A stretch of 14,043 nt of DNA from contig DMTA01000585.1 in assembly GCA_003454835.1 (NCBI GenBank), forward strand, positions 1-14,043, given 5' to 3'. The notes under the pieces were generated by a model, which was not told the DNA's origin, made no database searches, and was given only the letters and a program-made list of their open reading frames with translations. The stretch is from Achromobacter sp. Its GTDB lineage: Bacteria; Pseudomonadota; Gammaproteobacteria; Burkholderiales; Burkholderiaceae_B. The position numbers were made by a program, and so were the translations under genes. Positions 1-5,918 of this stretch are shown here, piece after piece. The first letter of the stretch is position 1. Every line of letters begins with the position of its first letter.

Positions 1-48
1 GAAAAACAAACGCCCCGGCGGATTCAACCGCCGGGGCGTTTGTTTTTC
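1..48. terminator. Perfect inverted-repeat bidirectional terminator
   Basis: Bases 1-21 and 28-48 are exact reverse complements around the six-base loop ATTCAA. The inner 11 bp of the stem are almost all G/C. The outer 10 bp are A-rich on the left and T-rich on the right, so on either strand a GC stem is followed by a T-rich tract. This fits an intrinsic terminator working in both directions. Leftward it would end the mltB transcript, whose stop codon lies about 40 bp away. Rightward it would end an unseen gene lying left of the window. The repeat is seen directly; termination is inferred from its form. Confidence 0.85.
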
Positions 49-89
49 AGCGACGGGCAGCCAGGCGTTCCGGCGTCCCCCGCGCGCCA

Positions 90-1250
90 TCACCGCGCCA
101 CGCGGGCCTCGATCTCCGTGGCCAGATCCGCCACCGACGTCGCATAGAAATAACTGCGGTTGTACTTGGTGAGCGCAAAGAAGTTGGGCGTACCCACGCG
201 ATACTGTGCCGTGCCCCGCATTTCCTCGACCAGATCCACCACGCCCAGCGGCTGGCTGCCCCAGCCATCGCTGGTCGCGCCAGGCTTGAGCTGCGAGCCA
301 GCGGCCGACAGCGTGGTCCAGCTTTGCTTGGGCTCCAGGCCGCCGTCCACCAGCGCGGTGGGATCGGCGGGCAGCACCACGGGCGCGAACACGGGCAAGC
401 CGCGCTGCCAGCCGTGCTGCGCCAGGAAGCTGCCCACGGACATGATCGCGTCCTGCGTGTTGTTGGTCAGGTCGATATGGCCGTTGCCGTCGCCGTCCAC
501 GGCGTAGTGCATCACGCTGGTCGGCATGAACTGCGGCATGCCGATGGCGCCGGCGTAGGACCCTTGCGTTTCCAGCTCGAGCTTGTCGTTCATGACCAGC
601 GTCAGGAAGTCCGCCAACTGGGTGCGGAACATCGTGGCGCGCTCCGGCTTGGCGGGATCGGGATAGTCAAAGGCCAGCGTGGCCAGCGCGTCCAGCACGC
701 GGAAATTGCCCATGTTGCGGCCATACAGCGTTTCGACGCCGATGATGGAGGCAATGATGGGCGCAGGCACGCCGAACCGTTGCGCGGCCTGATTCAGGAG
801 GTCGCGGTTTTCGTTGTAGAACTCGACGCCCCAGGCGATGCGCTTGGGCTCGACGAAGCGCGAGCGATAGGTCAGCCAGCTGCGCCAAACCTTTTTGCCG
901 GGCGGGGAAGGCGCAATCAGCCGCGCCACCGTGGCGTTGTAGCGCGAGCTTTCCAGAGCGGAGACCATCGGCGCCAGGGGCAGTTGCCGTTCGGCGGCCA
1001 GGTTTTCGACGAAGGTGCGGACGTCGGGGCGCAGCGCGCCCGAGGGCGTCAGCGTGGCGGGCGCATCGTCCGCCAGTTCGGGGCCGAGCGTCGGCGTGCT
1101 GGGCCCGATTCGGATGGGGGTGGTCCCTGAAGCTTGCGCCGTTTGGGGAGCAATCGTGGAGGAGGGGGCTGCGGTGGGAGTGGTGGTGGAGCACCCCGCC
1201 AGCAGAGCGGAAAGCGCGCCGAGTTGCAGTATTCGCCGACAGATGAACAT
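90..1250 (-). CDS. mltB: Membrane-bound lytic murein transglycosylase B (lipoprotein)
   Basis: A 386-aa peptidoglycan-cleaving enzyme of the MltB/SLT_2 family, which cuts the MurNAc-GlcNAc bond to form 1,6-anhydro-muramyl ends. Residues 1-20 are a lipoprotein signal: Arg5-Arg6, a hydrophobic stretch, then the lipobox Leu-Ala-Gly-Cys20. Ser at +2 fits outer-membrane sorting. A Pro/Thr/Ala-rich linker (about 21-70) leads into the catalytic domain. The likely catalytic acid is Glu173 in the motif GVETLYGRNMGNFRV. A Ca-binding EF-hand-like loop, DGDGNGHID, starts at Asp252, as known for Slt35/MltB of E. coli. The start is fixed by a Shine-Dalgarno (AAGGAAG) ending three bases before the ATG. An in-frame upstream ATG at 1271-1269 would overlap the divergent deacetylase and lacks such a site. 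The E. coli enzyme is 361 aa, so the length fits. Confidence 0.93.
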   Translation of the reverse strand: MFICRRILQLGALSALLAGCSTTTPTAAPSSTIAPQTAQASGTTPIRIGPSTPTLGPELADDAPATLTPSGALRPDVRTFVENLAAERQLPLAPMVSALESSRYNATVARLIAPSPPGKKVWRSWLTYRSRFVEPKRIAWGVEFYNENRDLLNQAAQRFGVPAPIIASIIGVETLYGRNMGNFRVLDALATLAFDYPDPAKPERATMFRTQLADFLTLVMNDKLELETQGSYAGAIGMPQFMPTSVMHYAVDGDGNGHIDLTNNTQDAIMSVGSFLAQHGWQRGLPVFAPVVLPADPTALVDGGLEPKQSWTTLSAAGSQLKPGATSDGWGSQPLGVVDLVEEMRGTAQYRVGTPNFFALTKYNRSYFYATSVADLATEIEARVAR

Positions 1251-1253
1251 AAT
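1224..1253 (+). promoter_or_regulatory. Candidate sigma-70 promoter for the deacetylase gene
   Basis: TTGCAG (1224-1229) and CATAAT (1248-1253) are separated by 18 bp. The -10 matches TATAAT at five of six positions and the -35 matches TTGACA at three of six. The expected transcription start, about seven bases past the -10, falls at 1260-1261, exactly on the ATG of the deacetylase, which would give a leaderless mRNA. The -10 hexamer covers the mltB start codon on the other strand, so the two genes' initiation events would interfere physically. The match is by eye and no transcript data are available. Confidence 0.4.
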
Positions 1254-1260
1254 CTTCCTT
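1254..1260 (-). promoter_or_regulatory. Ribosome binding site deciding the mltB start
   Basis: On the - strand the sequence reads AAGGAAG, then ATT, then the mltB ATG at 1250-1248. This purine-rich site supports the lipoprotein start over the longer in-frame alternatives. On the + strand the same bases (CTTCCTT) lie immediately before the deacetylase ATG at 1261 and offer it no Shine-Dalgarno. Confidence 0.75.
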
Positions 1261-2184
1261 ATGGAGACCATGTATCTTACCCACCCGGCATGCCGCTTGC
1301 ATGAAATGGGAAGCTGGCATCCGGAAAGCCCCCAGAGGCTGGACGCCATCTCCGATCAGTTGCTCGCAAGCGGATTGATGCCTTATCTGGATGACCGGCA
1401 GGCGCCGCAGGCGTCCCGCAATGACCTTTTGCGCGTGCACACTGTCCAGTACCTGGACAGTTTGCAGAAACATACGCCGGAGCAAGGGTATTACCCTATC
1501 GATCCCGACACCCTCATGAACCCGCACACCTACGAAGCCGCGCTGCATGCTGCGGGCGCCGGGGTGGCTGCGGTCGACGCGGTGCTGGGCGGCGAGGCGC
1601 GCACCGCCTTCTGCGCGGTGCGTCCGCCGGGGCATCACGCCTGCCGTTCGCAGGCCATGGGCTTCTGCTTTTTCAATAACGTCGCCATTGCGGCGCAGCA
1701 CGCCATGGAATTCCACGGCCTGACGCGCGTGGCGATCGTCGATTTCGACGTCCATCACGGCAACGGCACGGAAGACGTCTTCGCCGGCGACGATCGGGTG
1801 CTGATGTGCAGCTTCTTTCAGCATCCGTTCTTTCCCAACAGCGGTGCGGATCAGCCGGCCGCCAATATGCTGAACGTGCCCGTGCCCGCTTACACGGCAG
1901 GCGCCGCGGTCCGGACCATCGTCACGGACACCTGGCTGCCGCGGCTGGAGGCGCACCGTCCCGAATTGATCCTCGTATCGGCTGGCTTTGACGCCCACCG
2001 CGAAGACGACATGGGGCAGATGGGACTGGTCGAGGCGGACTACGCCTGGATCACCGAGCAGCTCGTCGACGTGGCCGACCGCCACTGTCAGGGCCGGATC
2101 GTGAGCACGCTCGAGGGCGGTTACAACTTGTCGGCCCTGGGCCGCAGCGTGGTCGCGCACATACGGGCGCTGGCGAAGCTGTAG
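1261..2184 (+). CDS. Histone deacetylase-like amidohydrolase (class II type)
   Basis: A 307-aa zinc amidohydrolase of the arginase/deacetylase fold, predicted cytoplasmic; no signal peptide is visible. The active-site set is complete: the tandem catalytic histidines His125-His126 in RPPGHHA, zinc ligands Asp163 and His165 in DFDVHHGNG, the third zinc ligand Asp244 in SAGFDAH, and the transition-state tyrosine Tyr288 in LEGGYN. The N-terminal LTHPACRLHEMG and WHPESPQRL segments also fit the family. Bacterial members remove acetyl groups from polyamines, small molecules or protein lysines; the substrate here cannot be read from sequence. It is shorter than the roughly 370-aa HDAH enzyme described from a Bordetella/Alcaligenes strain, so it is a different subgroup. 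The start could be ATG 1261 (MET...) or ATG 1270 (MYLTH...); neither has a good Shine-Dalgarno. etfB follows 72 bp downstream with no clear terminator between them. Confidence 0.9.
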   Translation: METMYLTHPACRLHEMGSWHPESPQRLDAISDQLLASGLMPYLDDRQAPQASRNDLLRVHTVQYLDSLQKHTPEQGYYPIDPDTLMNPHTYEAALHAAGAGVAAVDAVLGGEARTAFCAVRPPGHHACRSQAMGFCFFNNVAIAAQHAMEFHGLTRVAIVDFDVHHGNGTEDVFAGDDRVLMCSFFQHPFFPNSGADQPAANMLNVPVPAYTAGAAVRTIVTDTWLPRLEAHRPELILVSAGFDAHREDDMGQMGLVEADYAWITEQLVDVADRHCQGRIVSTLEGGYNLSALGRSVVAHIRALAKL

Positions 2185-2211
2185 AATCAGGAAAAAATTG
2201 TGCAATGCGAT

Positions 2212-2228
2212 CCCGGCGCAAAGCCGGG
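2212..2228 (+). other. Small GC hairpin ahead of etfB
   Basis: CCCGGC (2212-2217) and GCCGGG (2223-2228) form a perfect 6-bp stem around the loop GCAAA in the gap between the deacetylase and etfB. The following bases are only modestly T-rich (TCATTATTTTCC), so it is a weak terminator candidate at best. It may instead be a structured etfB leader. A TAGAAT element at 2182-2187 overlapping the deacetylase stop codon could be a -10 box for etfBA, but I see no convincing -35. Confidence 0.35.
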
Positions 2229-2256
2229 TCATTATTTTCCAATTGGAGGCAGCGGG

Positions 2257-3006
2257 ATGAAGGTGTTGGTACCTGTCAAGCGCGTCGTTGACTACAACGT
2301 CAAGGTGCGCGTCAAGTCTGATCAGACCGGCGTGGATATCGCCAACGTGAAGATGTCCATGAACCCCTTTGACGAAATCGCCGTCGAAGAAGCTACCCGC
2401 CTGAAGGAAAAGGGCGCGGTCGCTGAAGTCGTGGCGGTTTCTTGCGGCGTTGCGCAATGCCAGGAGACACTGCGCACCGCCATGGCCATCGGCGCCGATC
2501 GCGGCGTGCTGGTCCAGACCGATGCCGAACTGCAACCGCTGGCCGTCGCCAAGCTGCTCAAGGCCCTGGTCGACAAGGAACAGCCTCAGCTCGTGATCCT
2601 GGGCAAGCAGGCCATCGACGACGACGCCAATCAAACCGGCCAGATGCTCGCCGCGCTGCTGGATTGGCCGCAAGCCACGTTCGCCAGCAAGGTCGAACTG
2701 GCCGACGGCAAGGTCACCGTGACGCGTGAAGTCGACGGCGGCCTGGAAACCCTGTCGCTCAAGCTGCCCGCCATCGTGACCACCGACCTGCGCCTGAACG
2801 AGCCGCGCTACGTCACGCTGCCGAACATCATGAAGGCCAAGAAAAAGCAGTTGGACACCGTCACGCCGCAAGACCTGGGCGTTGATCCCGCGCCTCGCCT
2901 GAAGACGCTGAAGGTCAGCGAGCCGCCCGCCCGCAAGGCCGGCATCAAGGTTGCCGATGTCGCGGCGCTGGTGGACAAACTCAAGAACGAAGCGAAGGTG
3001 GTCTGA
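2257..3006 (+). CDS. etfB: Electron transfer flavoprotein, beta subunit
   Basis: The 249-aa beta subunit of the soluble ETF heterodimer, which shuttles electrons from acyl-CoA and other flavoprotein dehydrogenases to ETF:quinone oxidoreductase. The N-terminus [20 protein letters not shown] and the [14 protein letters not shown] segment of the nucleotide (AMP) binding domain are typical. Residues 176-195 ([20 protein letters not shown]) correspond to the family signature and to the recognition loop that docks onto partner dehydrogenases. The length equals that of other proteobacterial EtfB. GGAGG at 2245-2249 supports ATG 2257; in-frame codons upstream extend the frame but have no such site. 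It is co-transcribed with etfA, whose start lies two bases after this stop. Confidence 0.97.
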   Translation: MKVLVPVKRVVDYNVKVRVKSDQTGVDIANVKMSMNPFDEIAVEEATRLKEKGAVAEVVAVSCGVAQCQETLRTAMAIGADRGVLVQTDAELQPLAVAKLLKALVDKEQPQLVILGKQAIDDDANQTGQMLAALLDWPQATFASKVELADGKVTVTREVDGGLETLSLKLPAIVTTDLRLNEPRYVTLPNIMKAKKKQLDTVTPQDLGVDPAPRLKTLKVSEPPARKAGIKVADVAALVDKLKNEAKVV

Positions 3007-3008
3007 TC

Positions 3009-3938
3009 ATGACGACGCTGGTTATTGCCGAACACGATAACGCCCAACTCAAGGGCGCAACCCTGAACGCCATCGCCGCCGCCGCCAAGATCGGAGGCGA
3101 CGTGCACGTGCTGGTCGCCGGCGCCAACGCGCGCGCCGTGGCGGACCAGGCTGCCCAAGCCGCTGGCGTGGCGAAGGTGCTGCTGGCCGACGCGCCGCAT
3201 CTGGCGGACGGCCTGGCCGAGAACGTCGCGGCGCAGGTCCTGGCCGTGGCCTCGAACTACAGCCACATCCTGTTCCCGGCCACCGCGTCGGGCAAGAACG
3301 TGGCGCCGCGCGTTGCAGCCAAGCTGGACGTGGCCCAGATCTCCGACATCATCGGTGTGGAATCCGCCGACACGTTCCAGCGCCCGATCTACGCCGGCAA
3401 CGCCATTGCTACCGTGCAATCGGCTGACGCCGTCAAGGTCATCACCGTGCGCACGACCGGCTTTGACGCCGTCGCCGCCCAAGGCGGTTCCGCCTCGGTC
3501 GAAGACGCCGCTGCCGTTGCCGATTCGGGCCTGTCCACGTTCGTGGGCCGCGAAGTCGCCAAGAGCGATCGTCCCGAACTGGCCGGCGCGCGTGTCGTCG
3601 TATCCGGCGGCCGTGGTCTGGGCAGCGCCGAAAACTTCAAGATCCTGGATCCGCTGGCCGACAAGCTGGGCGCCGCGCTGGGCGCTTCGCGCGCCGCGGT
3701 CGACGCCGGCTACGCGCCGAACGACTGGCAGGTTGGCCAGACCGGCAAGATCGTCGCGCCGCAGCTGTACGTGGCCGTCGGTATTTCCGGCGCCATCCAG
3801 CATCTGGCCGGCATGAAGGACTCGAAGGTCATCGTCGCCATCAACAAAGACGCCGAGGCGCCGATTTTCGGCGTTGCCGATTACGGCCTGGTGGGCGACC
3901 TGTTCACGGTCGTTCCCGAGCTGACGAACGCGCTGTAA
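3009..3938 (+). CDS. etfA: Electron transfer flavoprotein, alpha subunit
   Basis: The 309-aa alpha subunit, which carries most of the FAD site. The N-terminal half ([26 protein letters not shown]) is the alpha/beta domain I. The C-terminal FAD domain is complete: SGGRGLGS at 199-206, [11 protein letters not shown] from Gln244, SGAIQH at 260-265, and INKD at 278-281 followed by [15 protein letters not shown] Shine-Dalgarno-like AAGGTGG (2995-3001) lies inside the end of etfB, and the two-base gap implies translational coupling and 1:1 synthesis. A strong terminator follows 22 bases after the stop, so etfBA ends its transcription unit here. Confidence 0.97.
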   Translation: MTTLVIAEHDNAQLKGATLNAIAAAAKIGGDVHVLVAGANARAVADQAAQAAGVAKVLLADAPHLADGLAENVAAQVLAVASNYSHILFPATASGKNVAPRVAAKLDVAQISDIIGVESADTFQRPIYAGNAIATVQSADAVKVITVRTTGFDAVAAQGGSASVEDAAAVADSGLSTFVGREVAKSDRPELAGARVVVSGGRGLGSAENFKILDPLADKLGAALGASRAAVDAGYAPNDWQVGQTGKIVAPQLYVAVGISGAIQHLAGMKDSKVIVAINKDAEAPIFGVADYGLVGDLFTVVPELTNAL

Positions 3939-3956
3939 GCCGCAGCCGTTGCAGTC

Positions 3957-3989
3957 AAAACCGCGGGCCAGGCGCCCGCGGTTTTTTTT
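3957..3989 (+). terminator. Intrinsic terminator after etfBA
   Basis: CCGCGGGC (3961-3968) pairs perfectly with GCCCGCGG (3974-3981) around the loop CAGGC, followed directly by eight T residues (3982-3989). Four A residues before the stem can extend it by pairing with the Ts, so weak leftward activity is also possible. It separates the etf operon from the transporter gene. Confidence 0.93.
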
Positions 3990-4118
3990 GTGCCGCGCAT
4001 TTCGCGTGCCCAAGATAATCGAAATTGTTTTATTTTCGCAAAGACTCTGATAACGTACTTCGCGCGCTACTCACTGTTTGCGATTGTGCTGACCTGTACA
4101 GAACGAAGGAGATTCGTG
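3990..4118 (+). promoter_or_regulatory. AT-rich leader/promoter region of the aspT1-asdA module
   Basis: This stretch is clearly more A/T-rich than its surroundings, especially 4018-4080, and is the obvious place for the promoter of the downstream transporter. The best -35/-10 pair I find is TTGTTT (4025-4030) and GATAAC (4049-4054), 18 bp apart, matching three and four of six consensus bases; that is weak. The transporter's reading frame stays open back through this region, but the predicted peptide is unlike the family. Confidence 0.4.
4106..4111 (+). promoter_or_regulatory. Ribosome binding site deciding the aspT1 start
   Basis: AAGGAG lies seven bases before ATG 4119. The frame is open upstream to about 3990, so this site, together with residue-by-residue agreement with the paralogue that starts at 7909, fixes the start. 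Confidence 0.85.
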
Positions 4119-5810
4119 ATGGAATGGTTCTTTGACACGCTACGTAAGTACCCGGAGCTGGCGATTTTCTTAACCCTGGGCTTGGGTTATTGGATTGGAG
4201 CCAAGAAAATCTTCGGATTCAATCTGGGCGCAGTGACCGGGACATTGTTGGTGGGCGTGCTGGTCGGTCAGCTCAACATTTCGATTGCTCCCATTCTCAA
4301 GCAGGTGTTCTTCCTGCTTTTTCTTTTTGGTCTTGGCTACGGCGTCGGACCGCAATTCTTCCGCGGCATGAAAAGCGATGGCCTTCCGCAGGTCATTTTT
4401 GCCGTCATCATCTGCGTGCTCTGCCTGCTGGTCACCTGGGTGACCGCGATAGGATTCGGCTTTGATGCCGGGACCGGCGCGGGGCTGCTGTCCGGCGCGC
4501 AAACGATATCGGCGGTCATGGGCGTGGCGACCGACACGATCAACGGGCTGTCCGTCGACGCGGCGACCAAGAAGCAGTGGATCGACAACATTCCCGTCGC
4601 GTATGCGGTCTGCTACATCTTTGGCACGGTCGGCAGCGCCTGGCTGCTTGCTTCCCTCGGTCCCAAGCTGATGCGCGTGGACATCGTGAAGGAATGCAAG
4701 GACTACGAGGCCAAGATGTCCGGCGGGGCCGATTCGATGGAACTGTCGGGCTACCGCAAGTTCACCGCGCGGGCTTACCGGCTGGACCATACGGAATTCG
4801 TCGGCAAGACGGTGGGCGATCTGGAAGCGAAGTTTGTGGACGCCCGTGTCTTTGTCGAGCGCATCCGCCGCGGCGACCAGATCATCGATGCCGATTCCAG
4901 CACCACGCTGCAGGCCGGCGATGTGCTGGGCGTGACGGGCCGCCATGACGCGCTGGTGCTGCAGGCGGCGGGCCTTATCGGCACCGAGGTCGAGGATCGC
5001 GATGCCATCAACCTGCCGGCGGAGATCGTCGAAGTCGTGCTGACCAACAAGAACGTGGCTGGCAAGACGCTTAAGGAGCTTGCCGAAAACGAGACAGTGC
5101 GCCAACTGGGCCGGGGCGTGTTCCTGCGCAAGGTCGTGCGCGGCGGCCACGAGATGCCGGTCAACTGGGGCCTGAAGCTGGACCGCGGCGACCGCCTCTT
5201 CATCCTGGGCGCCACACGCGACGTCGAACGGGTGGTCAGCAAGCTGGGCTATGTGGACCGCGCCACCAACCAGACCGATATGGTGTTTGTGGGCTTCGGC
5301 ATCCTGCTGGGCGGTCTGTTCGGCACGCTGGTGCTGACGGTGGGCGGCATTCCGATCACGCTGTCGACGTCTGGCGGCGCGTTGATCTCCGGGCTCATCT
5401 TCGGATACCTGCGGTCCGTGCATCCGACGTTCGGGCGCGTGCCCGAGCCGGTGCACTGGTTCCTGACATCGGTGGGCCTGACCGCATTCGTCGCGGTGGT
5501 GGGCATCGTGTCGGGACCGGGCTTCGTGCAGGGCTTCCAGCAGTTGGGGGCCAAGCTCTTCATCGCGGGCGTCATCGCCACCAGCATCCCGATGATCCTG
5601 GGCGTGCTCATTGCCCGCTACGTCTTCAAGTTCCACCCCGCCATCTCGCTGGGCGTGTGCGCGGGAGCGCGGACCACCACCGCGGCGATCGGCCAGATCA
5701 CCGAGACGGCAAAGAGCCAGGTGCCTGCGCTTGGCTACACGGTGCCTTACGCCATCGGCAATACCCTGCTCATCATCTGGGGCATTGTCATCGTCATGCT
5801 CATGGCTTAG
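4119..5810 (+). CDS. aspT: Aspartate:alanine antiporter, AspT family (first copy)
   Basis: A 563-aa inner-membrane exchanger of the AspT/YidE/YbjL family (TC 2.A.81), which in characterised members swaps external aspartate for internal alanine. The architecture is the family's. An N-terminal membrane block (about 12-186) includes GLGYGVGPQFF at 71-81 and GAQTIS at 126-131. A hydrophilic centre (about 190-385) looks like two TrkA-C/RCK-C regulatory repeats. A C-terminal membrane block (388-563) carries GARTTT at 516-521. The GAQTIS and GARTTT motifs occupy matching places in the two halves, as expected from the family's duplicated domain. The aspartate decarboxylase follows 108 bp downstream, which supports aspartate/alanine as substrates. 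The usual length is about 540-565 aa, so the gene is intact. Family assignment is firm; substrate is inferred from motif and context. Confidence 0.9.
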   Translation: MEWFFDTLRKYPELAIFLTLGLGYWIGAKKIFGFNLGAVTGTLLVGVLVGQLNISIAPILKQVFFLLFLFGLGYGVGPQFFRGMKSDGLPQVIFAVIICVLCLLVTWVTAIGFGFDAGTGAGLLSGAQTISAVMGVATDTINGLSVDAATKKQWIDNIPVAYAVCYIFGTVGSAWLLASLGPKLMRVDIVKECKDYEAKMSGGADSMELSGYRKFTARAYRLDHTEFVGKTVGDLEAKFVDARVFVERIRRGDQIIDADSSTTLQAGDVLGVTGRHDALVLQAAGLIGTEVEDRDAINLPAEIVEVVLTNKNVAGKTLKELAENETVRQLGRGVFLRKVVRGGHEMPVNWGLKLDRGDRLFILGATRDVERVVSKLGYVDRATNQTDMVFVGFGILLGGLFGTLVLTVGGIPITLSTSGGALISGLIFGYLRSVHPTFGRVPEPVHWFLTSVGLTAFVAVVGIVSGPGFVQGFQQLGAKLFIAGVIATSIPMILGVLIARYVFKFHPAISLGVCAGARTTTAAIGQITETAKSQVPALGYTVPYAIGNTLLIIWGIVIVMLMA

Positions 5811-5818
5811 CAGGACTG

Positions 5819-5840
5819 CCCGCAAGCCTCGGCTTGCTGG
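5819..5840 (+). other. Hairpin between the transporter and asdA
   Basis: GCAAGC (5822-5827) and GCTTGC (5832-5837) pair perfectly around CTCG. After a C/T mismatch, two further C-G pairs extend the stem to 5819-5840. No T run follows, so it is not a standard terminator. It begins nine bases after the transporter stop and could stabilise or process the mRNA between two genes needed in different amounts. Confidence 0.35.
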
Positions 5841-5918
5841 TGCTACAGAGAAGCGCGGCAATCGTAATGGCGCTCGACTTCATGGCGCCTGTCATCACGC
5901 ACACCAGGAGTACACAAA

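Noticed and set aside
324..1130. 268-codon + strand frame over mltB
   Set aside because: Antisense to a lipoprotein gene with a full lipobox and catalytic glutamate; product rich in Arg/Gly/His with no known fold.
667..2871. 734-codon open frame on the - strand across the deacetylase and etfB
   Set aside because: It is antisense to two genes with complete catalytic motifs, its product is low-complexity His/Arg/Gly/Gln-rich, and such long antisense frames are expected from G/C-biased third positions.
4170..5861. 563-codon open frame antisense to the first antiporter
   Set aside because: It mirrors nearly the whole transporter gene, has an unnatural His/Asp/Arg/Gln-rich composition and no recognisable domain. 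The + strand frame is a clear membrane protein.
5867..5918. Possible upstream small ORF starting ATG 5867 and running out of frame into asdA
   Set aside because: No Shine-Dalgarno, overlaps asdA in another frame, and the peptide has no recognisable feature.
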